Assembly (NCBI RefSeq): GCF_015291645.1
Contig: NZ_CP030055.1
Coordinates: 7,524,501-7,588,500 of the forward strand
Reading direction: 5' to 3'
DNA length: 64,000 bases
Source: Bradyrhizobium sp. CCBAU 53340
GTDB lineage: Bacteria > Pseudomonadota > Alphaproteobacteria > Rhizobiales > Xanthobacteraceae
In this document: positions 49,319 through 57,084 of the stretch, one piece after another
How the letters are laid out: every line of letters begins with the position of its first letter
How positions within the stretch are numbered: position 1 is the stretch's first letter
The notes under the pieces: generated by a model
The model's database searches: none
What the model saw: the letters and a program-made list of their open reading frames with translations, nothing else
What the model was told of the DNA's origin: nothing
Made by a program: the position numbers and the translations under genes

Positions 49319-50656
49319 TTACGTCGGCGAAACCGCGCGCTTCAGCCTGGCTTCCGCCGGCATCGTGCGGCGGGTCAGCCTGGCCCTCTCCGTGTTCGGC
49401 CAGAGCAGCAGCAGGCCGATGACGCCGGAGCCAACCAGGATCACCGCGTTGATGGTGAATCCGGTCATGTAGCCGTCGATCATGCTGCCGGCGCGCTCGA
49501 TCACCTTGCCCATCACGTAGGGCGCGATGATGCCCGAGAGCGTGTAGAGCGCGCCGTAGATCGCGAGGATGGCGCCGCGCTGCGAGGCCGGGGTGAACTC
49601 GCCGAGCATCGGCGGGCAGACCACGTAGATCGCGCCGCAGAGGCCCGCGCCGACCACGAGCAGCGCGATCTGAAGACCTGCACCCGCGACATGCGGCATC
49701 GATGCCAGGATCAGGCCGCCAATGATCAGCGGCACGGAGCCCAGCACGCCACGCGACATGCGCGTGGTGTAGCCGCGCACCATCATCACCTGCGAGATCC
49801 AACCCGTCAGAATCACGGTGGTGGCGCCGAACACCCAGGGCAGGATCGAGATCCAGCCGGCATCGCTCTGCGAGAAGCCAAGTCCCTTGACGATGAAGGA
49901 CGTAAACCACGTCAGGCCAAGCGACAGCGCCCAATAGGCGCCGAAGGTCGCGATCACGCAGCCGAGGAAGGTGCGCGAGGTCAAAAGCCGGATGTAGGGG
50001 ATCTTCGGCTCACTGACGGCGAGCGTCTGCGTGTCCTCGAGCGGACCTTCCTTGCCCAGCGTCAGCCAGGCGCAGACCCAGATCAGGCCGACCACGCCAA
50101 GCGCACCAAAAGCATAGTGCCAGGAGTGATTGACGATGACCCAGTTCAGTGCCGGCACGGCCAGGATGACGCCGAAAGCCGAGCCTTGCGTCAGGACCGC
50201 GGTCGGCAGCGTGCGCTTCTCGTCCGGGAACCATTTATAGATGGCGTGCATCGCCACCGAGGCGGCCGGACCCTCGCCGGCACCGAGCACGATGCGGCAG
50301 ATCAACAACGTGGTGAAGCTGACGGTGCCGACCATCGGAAACTGCGCCAGCGCCCAGATCACAGCGAGCGTCAGCAGCACCCAGCGCGTCGCCACCTTGT
50401 TGACGAGAAAGCCGACCACGATGGCCGAGATCGAAAACAGGAAGAAGAACGCGGAGCCAAGCAGGCCGAACTGCGCTGGCTCGAGCTTCATGTCGGTCAT
50501 GATCGGCACGCCGGCGAGGCCGACGACGATCTTGTCCGCGAAGTTCACCACCATCAAGAGAAAGAGGAGCAAAACGACGGTCCAGGCGCCCTTCGGCGTA
50601 GCCTTGGACGTCCCTGCCGTCTTGACTGCCGCGGACGGCGTTGCCTGAGCGCTCAT
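49319..50656 (-). CDS. MFS transporter, anion:cation symporter (ACS) type
   Basis: 445 residues, about 12 hydrophobic segments. The ACS-family pattern is clear: TM1 with LLLFLLMVVNFADKIVVGLA, MTDMKLEPAQFGLLGSAFFF before TM2, RIVLGAGEGPAASVAMHAIY with KWFPDEKRTLPTAVLTQGSA after TM4. This group (ExuT, GudP, tartrate and 4-hydroxyphenylacetate carriers) imports organic anions. ATG 50656 is favoured because GGGGAGA has better spacing to it than to the adjacent ATG 50659. It converges on the amidohydrolase gene; it may import a carboxylate product or substrate, which is inference. Confidence 0.88.
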   Translation of the reverse strand: MSAQATPSAAVKTAGTSKATPKGAWTVVLLLFLLMVVNFADKIVVGLAGVPIMTDMKLEPAQFGLLGSAFFFLFSISAIVVGFLVNKVATRWVLLTLAVIWALAQFPMVGTVSFTTLLICRIVLGAGEGPAASVAMHAIYKWFPDEKRTLPTAVLTQGSAFGVILAVPALNWVIVNHSWHYAFGALGVVGLIWVCAWLTLGKEGPLEDTQTLAVSEPKIPYIRLLTSRTFLGCVIATFGAYWALSLGLTWFTSFIVKGLGFSQSDAGWISILPWVFGATTVILTGWISQVMMVRGYTTRMSRGVLGSVPLIIGGLILASMPHVAGAGLQIALLVVGAGLCGAIYVVCPPMLGEFTPASQRGAILAIYGALYTLSGIIAPYVMGKVIERAGSMIDGYMTGFTINAVILVGSGVIGLLLLWPNTERARLTRRTMPAEARLKRAVSPT

Positions 50657-50801
50657 CATTCTCCCCGTATGTCTTTTTGTCGGCACTTATTGATTTGGCC
50701 GTCTTGCGAGCTAACAACGGCTTGAACGGCAACGCAACCCCGGCATTTCCGCGACAAGTGTGCTACGCAGCATTGAGCTAATTCCGTCCGGCGAATTGAT
50801 C

Positions 50802-51455
50802 TTGCTGAGCATCCGAAATCTTTCAAAGACCTTCTCCTCGGCCGGCGAGCCGGTGCATGTGCTGCGCGGCGTCGACCTCGACCTCGCCGCGGGCGAGCGC
50901 GTCGCGCTGACAGGCGAATCCGGCAGCGGCAAGAGCACGCTGCTGCACCTCATCGCGGGGCTGGATGCTGCCGATGGCGGCTCTATCCGGCTGGAAGATA
51001 CCGAGATCACCGAGCTTGCCGATGCCGGCCGCGCCGAATTGCGCCGCGACCGGATCGGCCTGGTGTTCCAGCAGTTCAATCTGATCCCGAGCCTGTCGGT
51101 CGCCGACAACCTCGCCTTCCAGGCGCGGATCGCCGGCCGGCATGACGCGGCCTGGACGAAAGAGCTGGTGGAGCGGCTTGGGCTCGGCGGCCTGCTCAAG
51201 CGTTATCCCGAGCAATTGTCGGGCGGCCAGCAACAGCGGGTCGCAATCGGCCGGGCGCTGGCGACCAAGCCGTCGCTGCTGCTCGCGGACGAGCCGACGG
51301 GCAATCTGGACGAGGCCACCGCCGACGACGTGCTGGCGCTGACGCGCGACCTCGTTGCGCGCACCGGTTGCGGCTTCCTGATGGTGACGCACAGCTTGCA
51401 TCTGGCCGGCACGCTCGACCGCCACATCGTGCTCCATGCGGGGCGGATCGCATGA
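50802..51455 (+). CDS. ABC ATPase, LolD/MacB-like
   Basis: 217-residue ATPase of the exporter group that works with FtsX-type permeases (LolD, MacB, FtsE). Walker A GESGSGKS, Q-loop VFQQFNLIPSLSVADNL, signature LSGGQQQRVAIGRAL, Walker B LLLADEPTGNLDEATADD and H-loop VTHS are present; NLIPSLSVADN is typical of the LolD/YbbA branch. The start is uncertain: TTG 50802 gives LLSIRNLSKTF as in homologues, while GTG 50760 and TTG 50796 are possible. It overlaps the permease gene by four bases (ATGA). Confidence 0.9.
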   Translation: MLSIRNLSKTFSSAGEPVHVLRGVDLDLAAGERVALTGESGSGKSTLLHLIAGLDAADGGSIRLEDTEITELADAGRAELRRDRIGLVFQQFNLIPSLSVADNLAFQARIAGRHDAAWTKELVERLGLGGLLKRYPEQLSGGQQQRVAIGRALATKPSLLLADEPTGNLDEATADDVLALTRDLVARTGCGFLMVTHSLHLAGTLDRHIVLHAGRIA

Positions 51456-53914
51456 AGCGCGCGCTGTGGGTGCTGGCGGTTCTGCTCAGCCATTGGCGAC
51501 GGCACGGGATGCAGTTCGCGACACTTCTGATCGGACTGATCGCAGCGACCGCGCTGTGGAGCGGCGTGCAGGCGATCAACCAGCAGGCCCGCACCGCCTA
51601 TGACCGCGCGGCGGCGACGTTTGGCGGCGTCCGCACGGCCACGCTGGTCGCGCCCGACGCGGCAACCTTCCCGCAAGACCTGTTCATCAGACTTCGCCGC
51701 GCAGGCTGGCCGGTCTCGCCGGTGCTGGAAGGCCGGGTCCAGATCAACGGACGCTCGATCCGGCTGCTCGGCATCGAGCCGGTGACGCTGCCTGTTGATG
51801 TCGGCAATGCGCCGCGCCTCGGTGCCGCCGATTTGAGCAGCTTCGTCGCCGCGCCCGGGCAGACGCTGGTGGCGCAGGAGACGCTCGGAGATTTGCACGA
51901 GGGCGAAGGTGGGATGCCGTCGATCAGCAGCGGCGCAAAGCTGCCGCCGCTGCATGTGCAGCCCCAGCTCGTGCCCGATGTGCTGGTGGTCGATATCGGC
52001 GTGGCGCAGCTTCTGCTCAACAAGCCGGATCAGGTCTCGCGCCTCTTGATCGGCAAGGCGAAGGGCAAGCCCGCGCCACTGCAAGGCGTCGTCGGTGAGC
52101 GATTAAAACGGATAGAGCCGACCGCGGAAACGGAGCTGGAACGGCTGACCGACAGTTTCCATCTCAACCTCACCGCCTTCGGCCTGCTGTCGTTCTTTGT
52201 CGGCCTCTTCATCGTCAACTCGGCCGTCGGCCTCGCCTTCGAGCAGCGACTGCCGATGCTGCGCACCTTGCGCGCCTGCGGCGCCTCGGCGCGGCTGGTC
52301 AACAGCGTGCTGGTGGTCGAGCTGGTCGCGCTGGCGCTGGTCGCCGGCCTGATCGGGCTCGTCTGTGGCTACTTCATCGCCGGTGCGCTGCTGCCCGACG
52401 TCGCGGCGTCGCTGCGCGGGCTCTATGGCGCGCAGATTCCGGGACAGCTTAGCCTGCGGCCTGAATGGTGGCTTGCCGGCATCGGCATCAGCGTTCTAGG
52501 CGCGATCGTGGCGGCCGCGACCAGCCTGATCAAGGCGATACGCATGCCGGTGCTGGCGACCGCGCAGCCGCGCGCCTGGCAGCAGCGGCAGCTTCGCTGG
52601 CTGGTGCTGCAAAGCGGAGCTGCCTGCGCCGTGCTCGCGGTCGCGCTTCTGCTGCTTCACTACGGGCAATCGCTGATCGCGGGATTTGGCGTGCTGGCGG
52701 CGCTGATGCTCGGCGCGGCGCTGATCCTGCCGGCGTTCCTCGAAATTCTTCTTCTCACAGGCCAACGACTTGCGCGCGGTCCGCTGGCACTGTGGTTCTG
52801 GGCCGACAGCCGACAGCAATTGTCAGGATTGTCGCTGGCCCTGATGGCGCTGCTGCTTGCACTTGCTGTCAATGTCGGCGTGTCCACCATGGTGGAAACC
52901 TTCAGCCGCACCTTTGTCGGCTGGCTCGATGGACGGCTCGCCGCCGACGTCTATATCAGCGCCGCCGACAATGCGCAGGCGATCGCGATCCGCAGCTGGC
53001 TGAAGGATCGCAGCGAAGTTCAGGCAATCCTGTCGGGCGGGCGCGCAGAGACCCAGGTTGAGGGCCAGCCGGTGGAATTGCTCGGCCTGCCCGACCACGC
53101 GCTCTATCGCGAGCGCTGGCCGCTGCTGGAGACCGCACCGCGTGCCTGGACCCAGCTCGCACCCGGCAATGCCGCCTTCATCAGCGAGCAGCTCAGCCGC
53201 CGGCTCAACGTCCGCGTCGGCGACGTCATCGAAGTTCCGGCGCCGGGCGGGACCTGGGAGCTCGACATCGTCGGCATCTATGCCGATTATGGCAATCCCA
53301 AGGGCCAGCTCGCGGTCAATGTCGCGGCGCTGATCCGGCAGTTTCCGCAAACACCGCAGACACGGATCGGGCTGATTGTTTCACGGGACAAGATTCCCGG
53401 CCTGATCGCGGCCCTGCAGAAACAATTCGCGCTCGACGATCGCGCCGTGGCCGACCAGGCGACGGTGAAGGCGGAATCGATCCGCATCTTCAATCGCACC
53501 TTTGCGGTGACTTCGGCGCTGAACGCCTTCACGCTCGGCGTCGCCGGCATCGCGCTGCTGACCAGCCTCTTGACGCTGGCGAATTCGCGCCTGCCGCAGC
53601 TCGCGCCGCTCTGGGCGATCGGCATCACCCGGCCGCGCCTTGCCGCGATCGAATTGACCAAGACGCTGTCGGTGGCGCTGTTCACCTCGCTACTGGCCGT
53701 GCCGCTCGGGCTATTAGTGGCGTGGTGTCTGATTACGATCGTCAACGTGAAGGCGTTCGGCTGGCGATTGCCGTTCCACGTGTTTCCGCTGCAACTGGTC
53801 GAGCTGGTCGCCGTCACATTGGTCGCCTCGTTGCTCGCCGCGCTGCTGCCGGTGCTGCGGCTGGCGCGGATGCAGCCGGCAAGCCTCGTCAAGGTGTTTG
53901 CCAATGAGCGCTGA
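51452..53914 (+). CDS. FtsX-type ABC permease, two FtsX domains
   Basis: 820 residues. A first membrane helix (about 19-37) precedes a periplasmic domain of about 220 residues. A first FtsX core of three helices (about 245-380, with RLPMLRTLRACGASARLVNS) follows, then a pair of extra helices (about 395-450), a second periplasmic domain (about 490-680), and a second FtsX core (about 690-815, with LPQLAPLWAIGITRPRLAAI). This duplicated layout is that of YbbP/SalY-like permeases, which act as mechanotransmission or lipid/lipoprotein exporters with a LolD-like ATPase. It is preceded by that ATPase, and its end overlaps the next gene by 11 bases. Confidence 0.88.
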   Translation: MKRALWVLAVLLSHWRRHGMQFATLLIGLIAATALWSGVQAINQQARTAYDRAAATFGGVRTATLVAPDAATFPQDLFIRLRRAGWPVSPVLEGRVQINGRSIRLLGIEPVTLPVDVGNAPRLGAADLSSFVAAPGQTLVAQETLGDLHEGEGGMPSISSGAKLPPLHVQPQLVPDVLVVDIGVAQLLLNKPDQVSRLLIGKAKGKPAPLQGVVGERLKRIEPTAETELERLTDSFHLNLTAFGLLSFFVGLFIVNSAVGLAFEQRLPMLRTLRACGASARLVNSVLVVELVALALVAGLIGLVCGYFIAGALLPDVAASLRGLYGAQIPGQLSLRPEWWLAGIGISVLGAIVAAATSLIKAIRMPVLATAQPRAWQQRQLRWLVLQSGAACAVLAVALLLLHYGQSLIAGFGVLAALMLGAALILPAFLEILLLTGQRLARGPLALWFWADSRQQLSGLSLALMALLLALAVNVGVSTMVETFSRTFVGWLDGRLAADVYISAADNAQAIAIRSWLKDRSEVQAILSGGRAETQVEGQPVELLGLPDHALYRERWPLLETAPRAWTQLAPGNAAFISEQLSRRLNVRVGDVIEVPAPGGTWELDIVGIYADYGNPKGQLAVNVAALIRQFPQTPQTRIGLIVSRDKIPGLIAALQKQFALDDRAVADQATVKAESIRIFNRTFAVTSALNAFTLGVAGIALLTSLLTLANSRLPQLAPLWAIGITRPRLAAIELTKTLSVALFTSLLAVPLGLLVAWCLITIVNVKAFGWRLPFHVFPLQLVELVAVTLVASLLAALLPVLRLARMQPASLVKVFANER

Positions 53915-54986
53915 CAAACTCTCGCGGCGCGCCTTTGCCGGCGGTATCGCCTCTCTTGCTTTCGCGCGCCGCGCCGGCGCGCAGGGCTATGCCGGACTCG
54001 GCGAGAGCGCCGACGGCTTTGCGAAGGTCACGCCTGGAAAGGCATTTACCTTTCCAACCGATCATGGGCCGCATCCGGAGTTTCGCATCGAATGGTGGTA
54101 TCTGACGGCGAACCTCGTCGACGGCAGTGGCGCCGCTTGCGGGCTGCAGTGGACGCTATTCCGCCAAGCCGCAAAGCCGGGGCCGCAAGGCGACGGCTGG
54201 GCCAATCAGCAGATCTGGATGGCGCACGCCGCGGTGACGCGCGCCGACACCCATCGCTTCAACGAGCTGTTTTCACGCGGCGGCATCGGTCAGGCCAATG
54301 TCGAGGCAAAACCATTTTCGGCGTGGATCGACGATTGGGAGATGAAGGGGTCCGAGCGCACCGACGATCGGACCTTGTCGCCCCTGACGTTGAAGGCTTC
54401 AGGTACGGATTTCAGCTACGCACTGACGCTCGAGGCCGATCGCCCGGTGGTGTTGCAGGGCGACGGAGGCTACAGCCGCAAATCCGAGCGCGGGCAGGCG
54501 TCGTACTATTACAGTCAGCCATTCTACCGCGCGCGCGGCACGCTCAACATCGGCGACATCAAGGTCGAGGTCTCAGGCCAGGCCTGGATGGACAGGGAAT
54601 GGAGCAGCCAGCCGCTCGACACTGATCAAACCGGCTGGGACTGGCTGTCGCTGCATCTGTCCTCCGGCGACAAGCTGATGCTGTACCGACTGCGCCAGAA
54701 GGACGGCAAGAATTATCCGTTCGGCAACTGGATCAGCGCCAGCGGCGAGACGCAGATGATCGCGGGCGGCGATATCCGGATGAGTCCGAAGGCGACAGCC
54801 GAGGTCGCGGGCCGCAAGCTGCCGGTGGAATGGCAGATCGCAATCCCCTCGCGCTCGTTCTCGATTGCCTGCAAGCCGCTCAATCCGAAGGCCTGGATGG
54901 GGACCGGCTTCTCCTATTGGGAAGGGCCGATCAGCTTTACGGGCACGCACGACGGCGTTGGCTATCTCGAGCTGACCGGCTATTGA
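53904..54986 (+). CDS. Tat-exported CrtC/AttH-fold lipocalin-like protein
   Basis: 360 residues. The N-terminus has a twin-arginine signal (LSRRAFAGGIASLAFARRAG). The mature part matches the CrtC/AttH double-lipocalin fold: DHGPHPEFRIEWWYLTANL (IEWWY is the family hallmark), LQWTLFRQAAKPG, QIWMAHAAVT, GQAWMDREWSSQPL, GWDWLSLHLSSGDKLMLYRL and GTGFSYWEGPISF. CrtC members hydrate carotenoids; AttH-type members accompany ABC genes and have no proven reaction. The overlap with the FtsX permease makes a periplasmic partner of that exporter the better reading, and no carotenoid genes are near. ATG 53904 is preferred to TTG 53898. Confidence 0.88.
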   Translation: MSADKLSRRAFAGGIASLAFARRAGAQGYAGLGESADGFAKVTPGKAFTFPTDHGPHPEFRIEWWYLTANLVDGSGAACGLQWTLFRQAAKPGPQGDGWANQQIWMAHAAVTRADTHRFNELFSRGGIGQANVEAKPFSAWIDDWEMKGSERTDDRTLSPLTLKASGTDFSYALTLEADRPVVLQGDGGYSRKSERGQASYYYSQPFYRARGTLNIGDIKVEVSGQAWMDREWSSQPLDTDQTGWDWLSLHLSSGDKLMLYRLRQKDGKNYPFGNWISASGETQMIAGGDIRMSPKATAEVAGRKLPVEWQIAIPSRSFSIACKPLNPKAWMGTGFSYWEGPISFTGTHDGVGYLELTGY

Positions 54987-55016
54987 AGCGCGGTCCGTTT
55001 GAAGGGATTTTTCGCG

Positions 55017-55403
55017 ATGTATCATCTCACCGCCCTCGTTACGCTGCTGGCGATTGCATTCTATTTCTTCACCTGCATCAACGTCTCACGCTCGCGCGCC
55101 AGGACCGACGTCAAGGTGCCGGCGATGTCGGGGCATCCGGATTTCGAACGCGCCTTCCGCATCCAGATGAACACGCTGGAATGGATGCCGATCTTCCTGC
55201 CGGCGCTCTGGCTGTTCGCGATCTATGTCAGCAACGCCGGCGCGGCAGCGATGGGCGCAGTCTGGATCGTCGGCCGCATCGTCTACTTCATCGGCTATTC
55301 GCAAGCCGCCGCCAAGCGCGGCCCGGGCTTTGCGATCCAGGGCATCGCCGCGATTGCGCTGTGGGCGGGGGCGCTGGGGGCGGTGGTGCTGAAGTTGGTG
55401 TGA
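55017..55403 (+). CDS. MAPEG-family membrane protein
   Basis: 128 residues with four hydrophobic segments: the N-terminal helix LTALVTLLAIAFYFFTCIN, then VPAMSGHPDFERAFRIQMNT leading to LEWMPIFLPALWLFAIYV, VWIVGRIVYFIGYSQAAAKR, and a last helix. HPDFERAFRxQxNTLE is the MAPEG signature around the glutathione/substrate site. Bacterial members include microsomal-type glutathione transferases. ATG 55017 follows GAAGGGA. It lies 30 bases after the AttH-like gene and may belong to the same transcript, hinting at a lipid or lipophilic substrate. Confidence 0.87.
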   Translation: MYHLTALVTLLAIAFYFFTCINVSRSRARTDVKVPAMSGHPDFERAFRIQMNTLEWMPIFLPALWLFAIYVSNAGAAAMGAVWIVGRIVYFIGYSQAAAKRGPGFAIQGIAAIALWAGALGAVVLKLV

Positions 55404-55428
55404 GGCAACGGCGGCGTCATACATTCCG

Positions 55429-55575
55429 CTGTCGTCCCGGACAAGCGCAGCGAAGCGGAGCGCCGATCCGGGACCCATAACCACCGGGAGTGGTTTGGCG
55501 AAGTCTCGGAGTTACCAGCTCGCGCCGCGACTTCTCCCTGGGGTTATGGATCCCTGCGTTCGCGGGGACGACACC
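55429..55575. repeat. Long inverted repeat, GTCGTCCCGG family (copy 4)
   Basis: Left end GCTGTCGTCCCGGACAAGCG with an added AGCGAAGCGGAGCGCCGAT; GGGACCCATAACCACCGGGA; middle TTTGGCGAAGTCTCGGAG; right end GTTATGGATCCCTGCG with GCGGGGACGACACC. It lies between convergent MAPEG and LivK-type genes. Confidence 0.9.
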
Positions 55576-55606
55576 GAGAGTGGAGCGCCGGCGCTGGCTC
55601 GCCCAG

Positions 55607-56797
55607 CTACTTCGTCAGCGGGCAGCCGCTGTCCTTGGCGGTGAAGAAGGCCTGGTCGCCGGGGACCACGGCGAGCTGCTTGTAATAGTCCCACGGCTTC
55701 TTCGACTCGGACGGCTTCTTGACCTCGAACAGATACATGTCGTGGACCATGCGGCCGTTCTCGAGCACCTTGCCCTTGGCGAAGGCGTCGTCGACCGGCA
55801 GCTCCTTCAGCTTCTTGGCGACCGCGTCCGTATCCTTGGTGCCGGCGGCCTTAACCGCCTTCAGATAGCTCAGCGTCGCCGAATAAGTGCCCGCGTGGAT
55901 CATGCTCGGCATTCGCCCGGTGCGCTTGAAGAAGCGTTCGGAGAAGGCGCGCGTGGTGTCGTCATGATCCCAGTAGAAACCTTCGGTCAGCACCAGGCCT
56001 TGCGCCGCCTGCAAGCCGAGACCATGCACCTCGGCGAGCGTCATCAAGAGGCCAGCGAGCTTCTGCCCGCCGGAGACGATGCCGAATTCGGCCGCTTGCT
56101 TGATCGAGTTGGTGGTGTCCTGGCCGGCATTGGCGAGGCCAACGATCTTCGCCTTCGAGCTCTGCGCCTGTAGCAGGAACGAGGAGAAGTCCGAGGAATT
56201 GAGCGGCACGCGAACCGAGCCCAGCACCTTACCGCCATTGGCGGTGACGATTTCGCTGGTGTCCTTTTCCAGCGCGTAGCCGAAGGCGTAATCGGCGGTG
56301 AGGAAGAACCAGCTGTCTCCGCCTGCTTTCGTCAGCGCGCCGCCGGTGCCGACCGCGAGCGCGTGGGTGTCGAACGCCCAGTGGAAGCCGTAAGGCGAGC
56401 ACGCAGAGCCGGTGATGCTCGACGTGGCTGCGCCGACCACGATGTCGATCTTCTTTTTTTCCTTCGACAGGTCCTGCACGGCGAGTGCCACCGACGACGT
56501 CGTCAGCTCGGTGATCATGTCGACATTGTCTGCGTCATACCAGCGGCGCGCGATGGAGGTGGCGAGATCGGGCTTGTTCTGGTGATCGGCGGTGACCATC
56601 TCGATCTTCTGGCCGAGCACCTCGCCGCCAAAATCCTCGATCGCCATCTTGGCCGCTTCGACCGAGTACTTGCCGCCGTAATCGGCGTAGACGCCGGACT
56701 GATCGTTGAGAATGCCGATCTTGACGCCTTGCGCAGAGGCCGGCGCGGCCAACAACAGAGCCGACGTCGCGACAGCGGCCAAAAGTGCTGATTTCAT
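55607..56797 (-). CDS. Branched-chain amino-acid-type ABC binding protein (LivK family), orphan
   Basis: Periplasmic binding protein of 396 residues, with a Sec signal ending ASAQ (residue 23). SBP family-6 marks are KIGILNDQSGVYADYGGKYS, AIEDFGGEVLGQKIEMVTAD, NKPDLATSIARRWYD and DSWFFLTADYAFGYALEKDT. Homologues often bind aromatic or other hydrophobic acids rather than leucine. GGGAGATAAAAG precedes the ATG at 56797. No LivH, LivM, LivG or LivF gene is adjacent, so it is another receptor without its permease in this window. Confidence 0.9.
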   Translation of the reverse strand: MKSALLAAVATSALLLAAPASAQGVKIGILNDQSGVYADYGGKYSVEAAKMAIEDFGGEVLGQKIEMVTADHQNKPDLATSIARRWYDADNVDMITELTTSSVALAVQDLSKEKKKIDIVVGAATSSITGSACSPYGFHWAFDTHALAVGTGGALTKAGGDSWFFLTADYAFGYALEKDTSEIVTANGGKVLGSVRVPLNSSDFSSFLLQAQSSKAKIVGLANAGQDTTNSIKQAAEFGIVSGGQKLAGLLMTLAEVHGLGLQAAQGLVLTEGFYWDHDDTTRAFSERFFKRTGRMPSMIHAGTYSATLSYLKAVKAAGTKDTDAVAKKLKELPVDDAFAKGKVLENGRMVHDMYLFEVKKPSESKKPWDYYKQLAVVPGDQAFFTAKDSGCPLTK

Positions 56798-56913
56798 CTT
56801 TTATCTCCCAGCAGTGTTCTGTTTTGAAATCGCGCGGAGTGTAGTGAAGAACCCCGGCGATGCCCATCCATTTCGTGTTGGCCGTTGGTATGGAGGCGTC
56901 GCGGCAAAACGAG

Positions 56914-57056
56914 CTGTCGTCCCGGGGCGCGCGTAGCGCGAGCCCGCGACCCATAACCACAGGGAGCGGCTTGGCGAAGACTCGGAGTTAACAGTGTCGC
57001 GCCACACTCCTCCCTAGGGGTATGGATCCCCCCGCCTTCGCGGGGATGACACCGAG
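56914..57056. repeat. Long inverted repeat, GTCGTCCCGG family (copy 5)
   Basis: Left end CTGTCGTCCCGGGGCGCGCG with GCGACCCATAACCACAGGGA; middle TTGGCGAAGACTCGGAGTTA; right end AGGGGTATGGATCCCC with TTCGCGGGGATGACACCG. It fills half of the 287-base gap between the RND gene stop and the LivK-type start; no gene is seen in the rest. Confidence 0.9.
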
Positions 57057-57084
57057 GGCATGGAAACAGAGGTGACCACAGCAA

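Noticed and set aside
53904..54986. Carotenoid 1,2-hydratase (CrtC) as a firm name
   Set aside because: The fold is shared, but no carotenoid genes are near, and the overlap with an ABC permease favours an AttH-type role.
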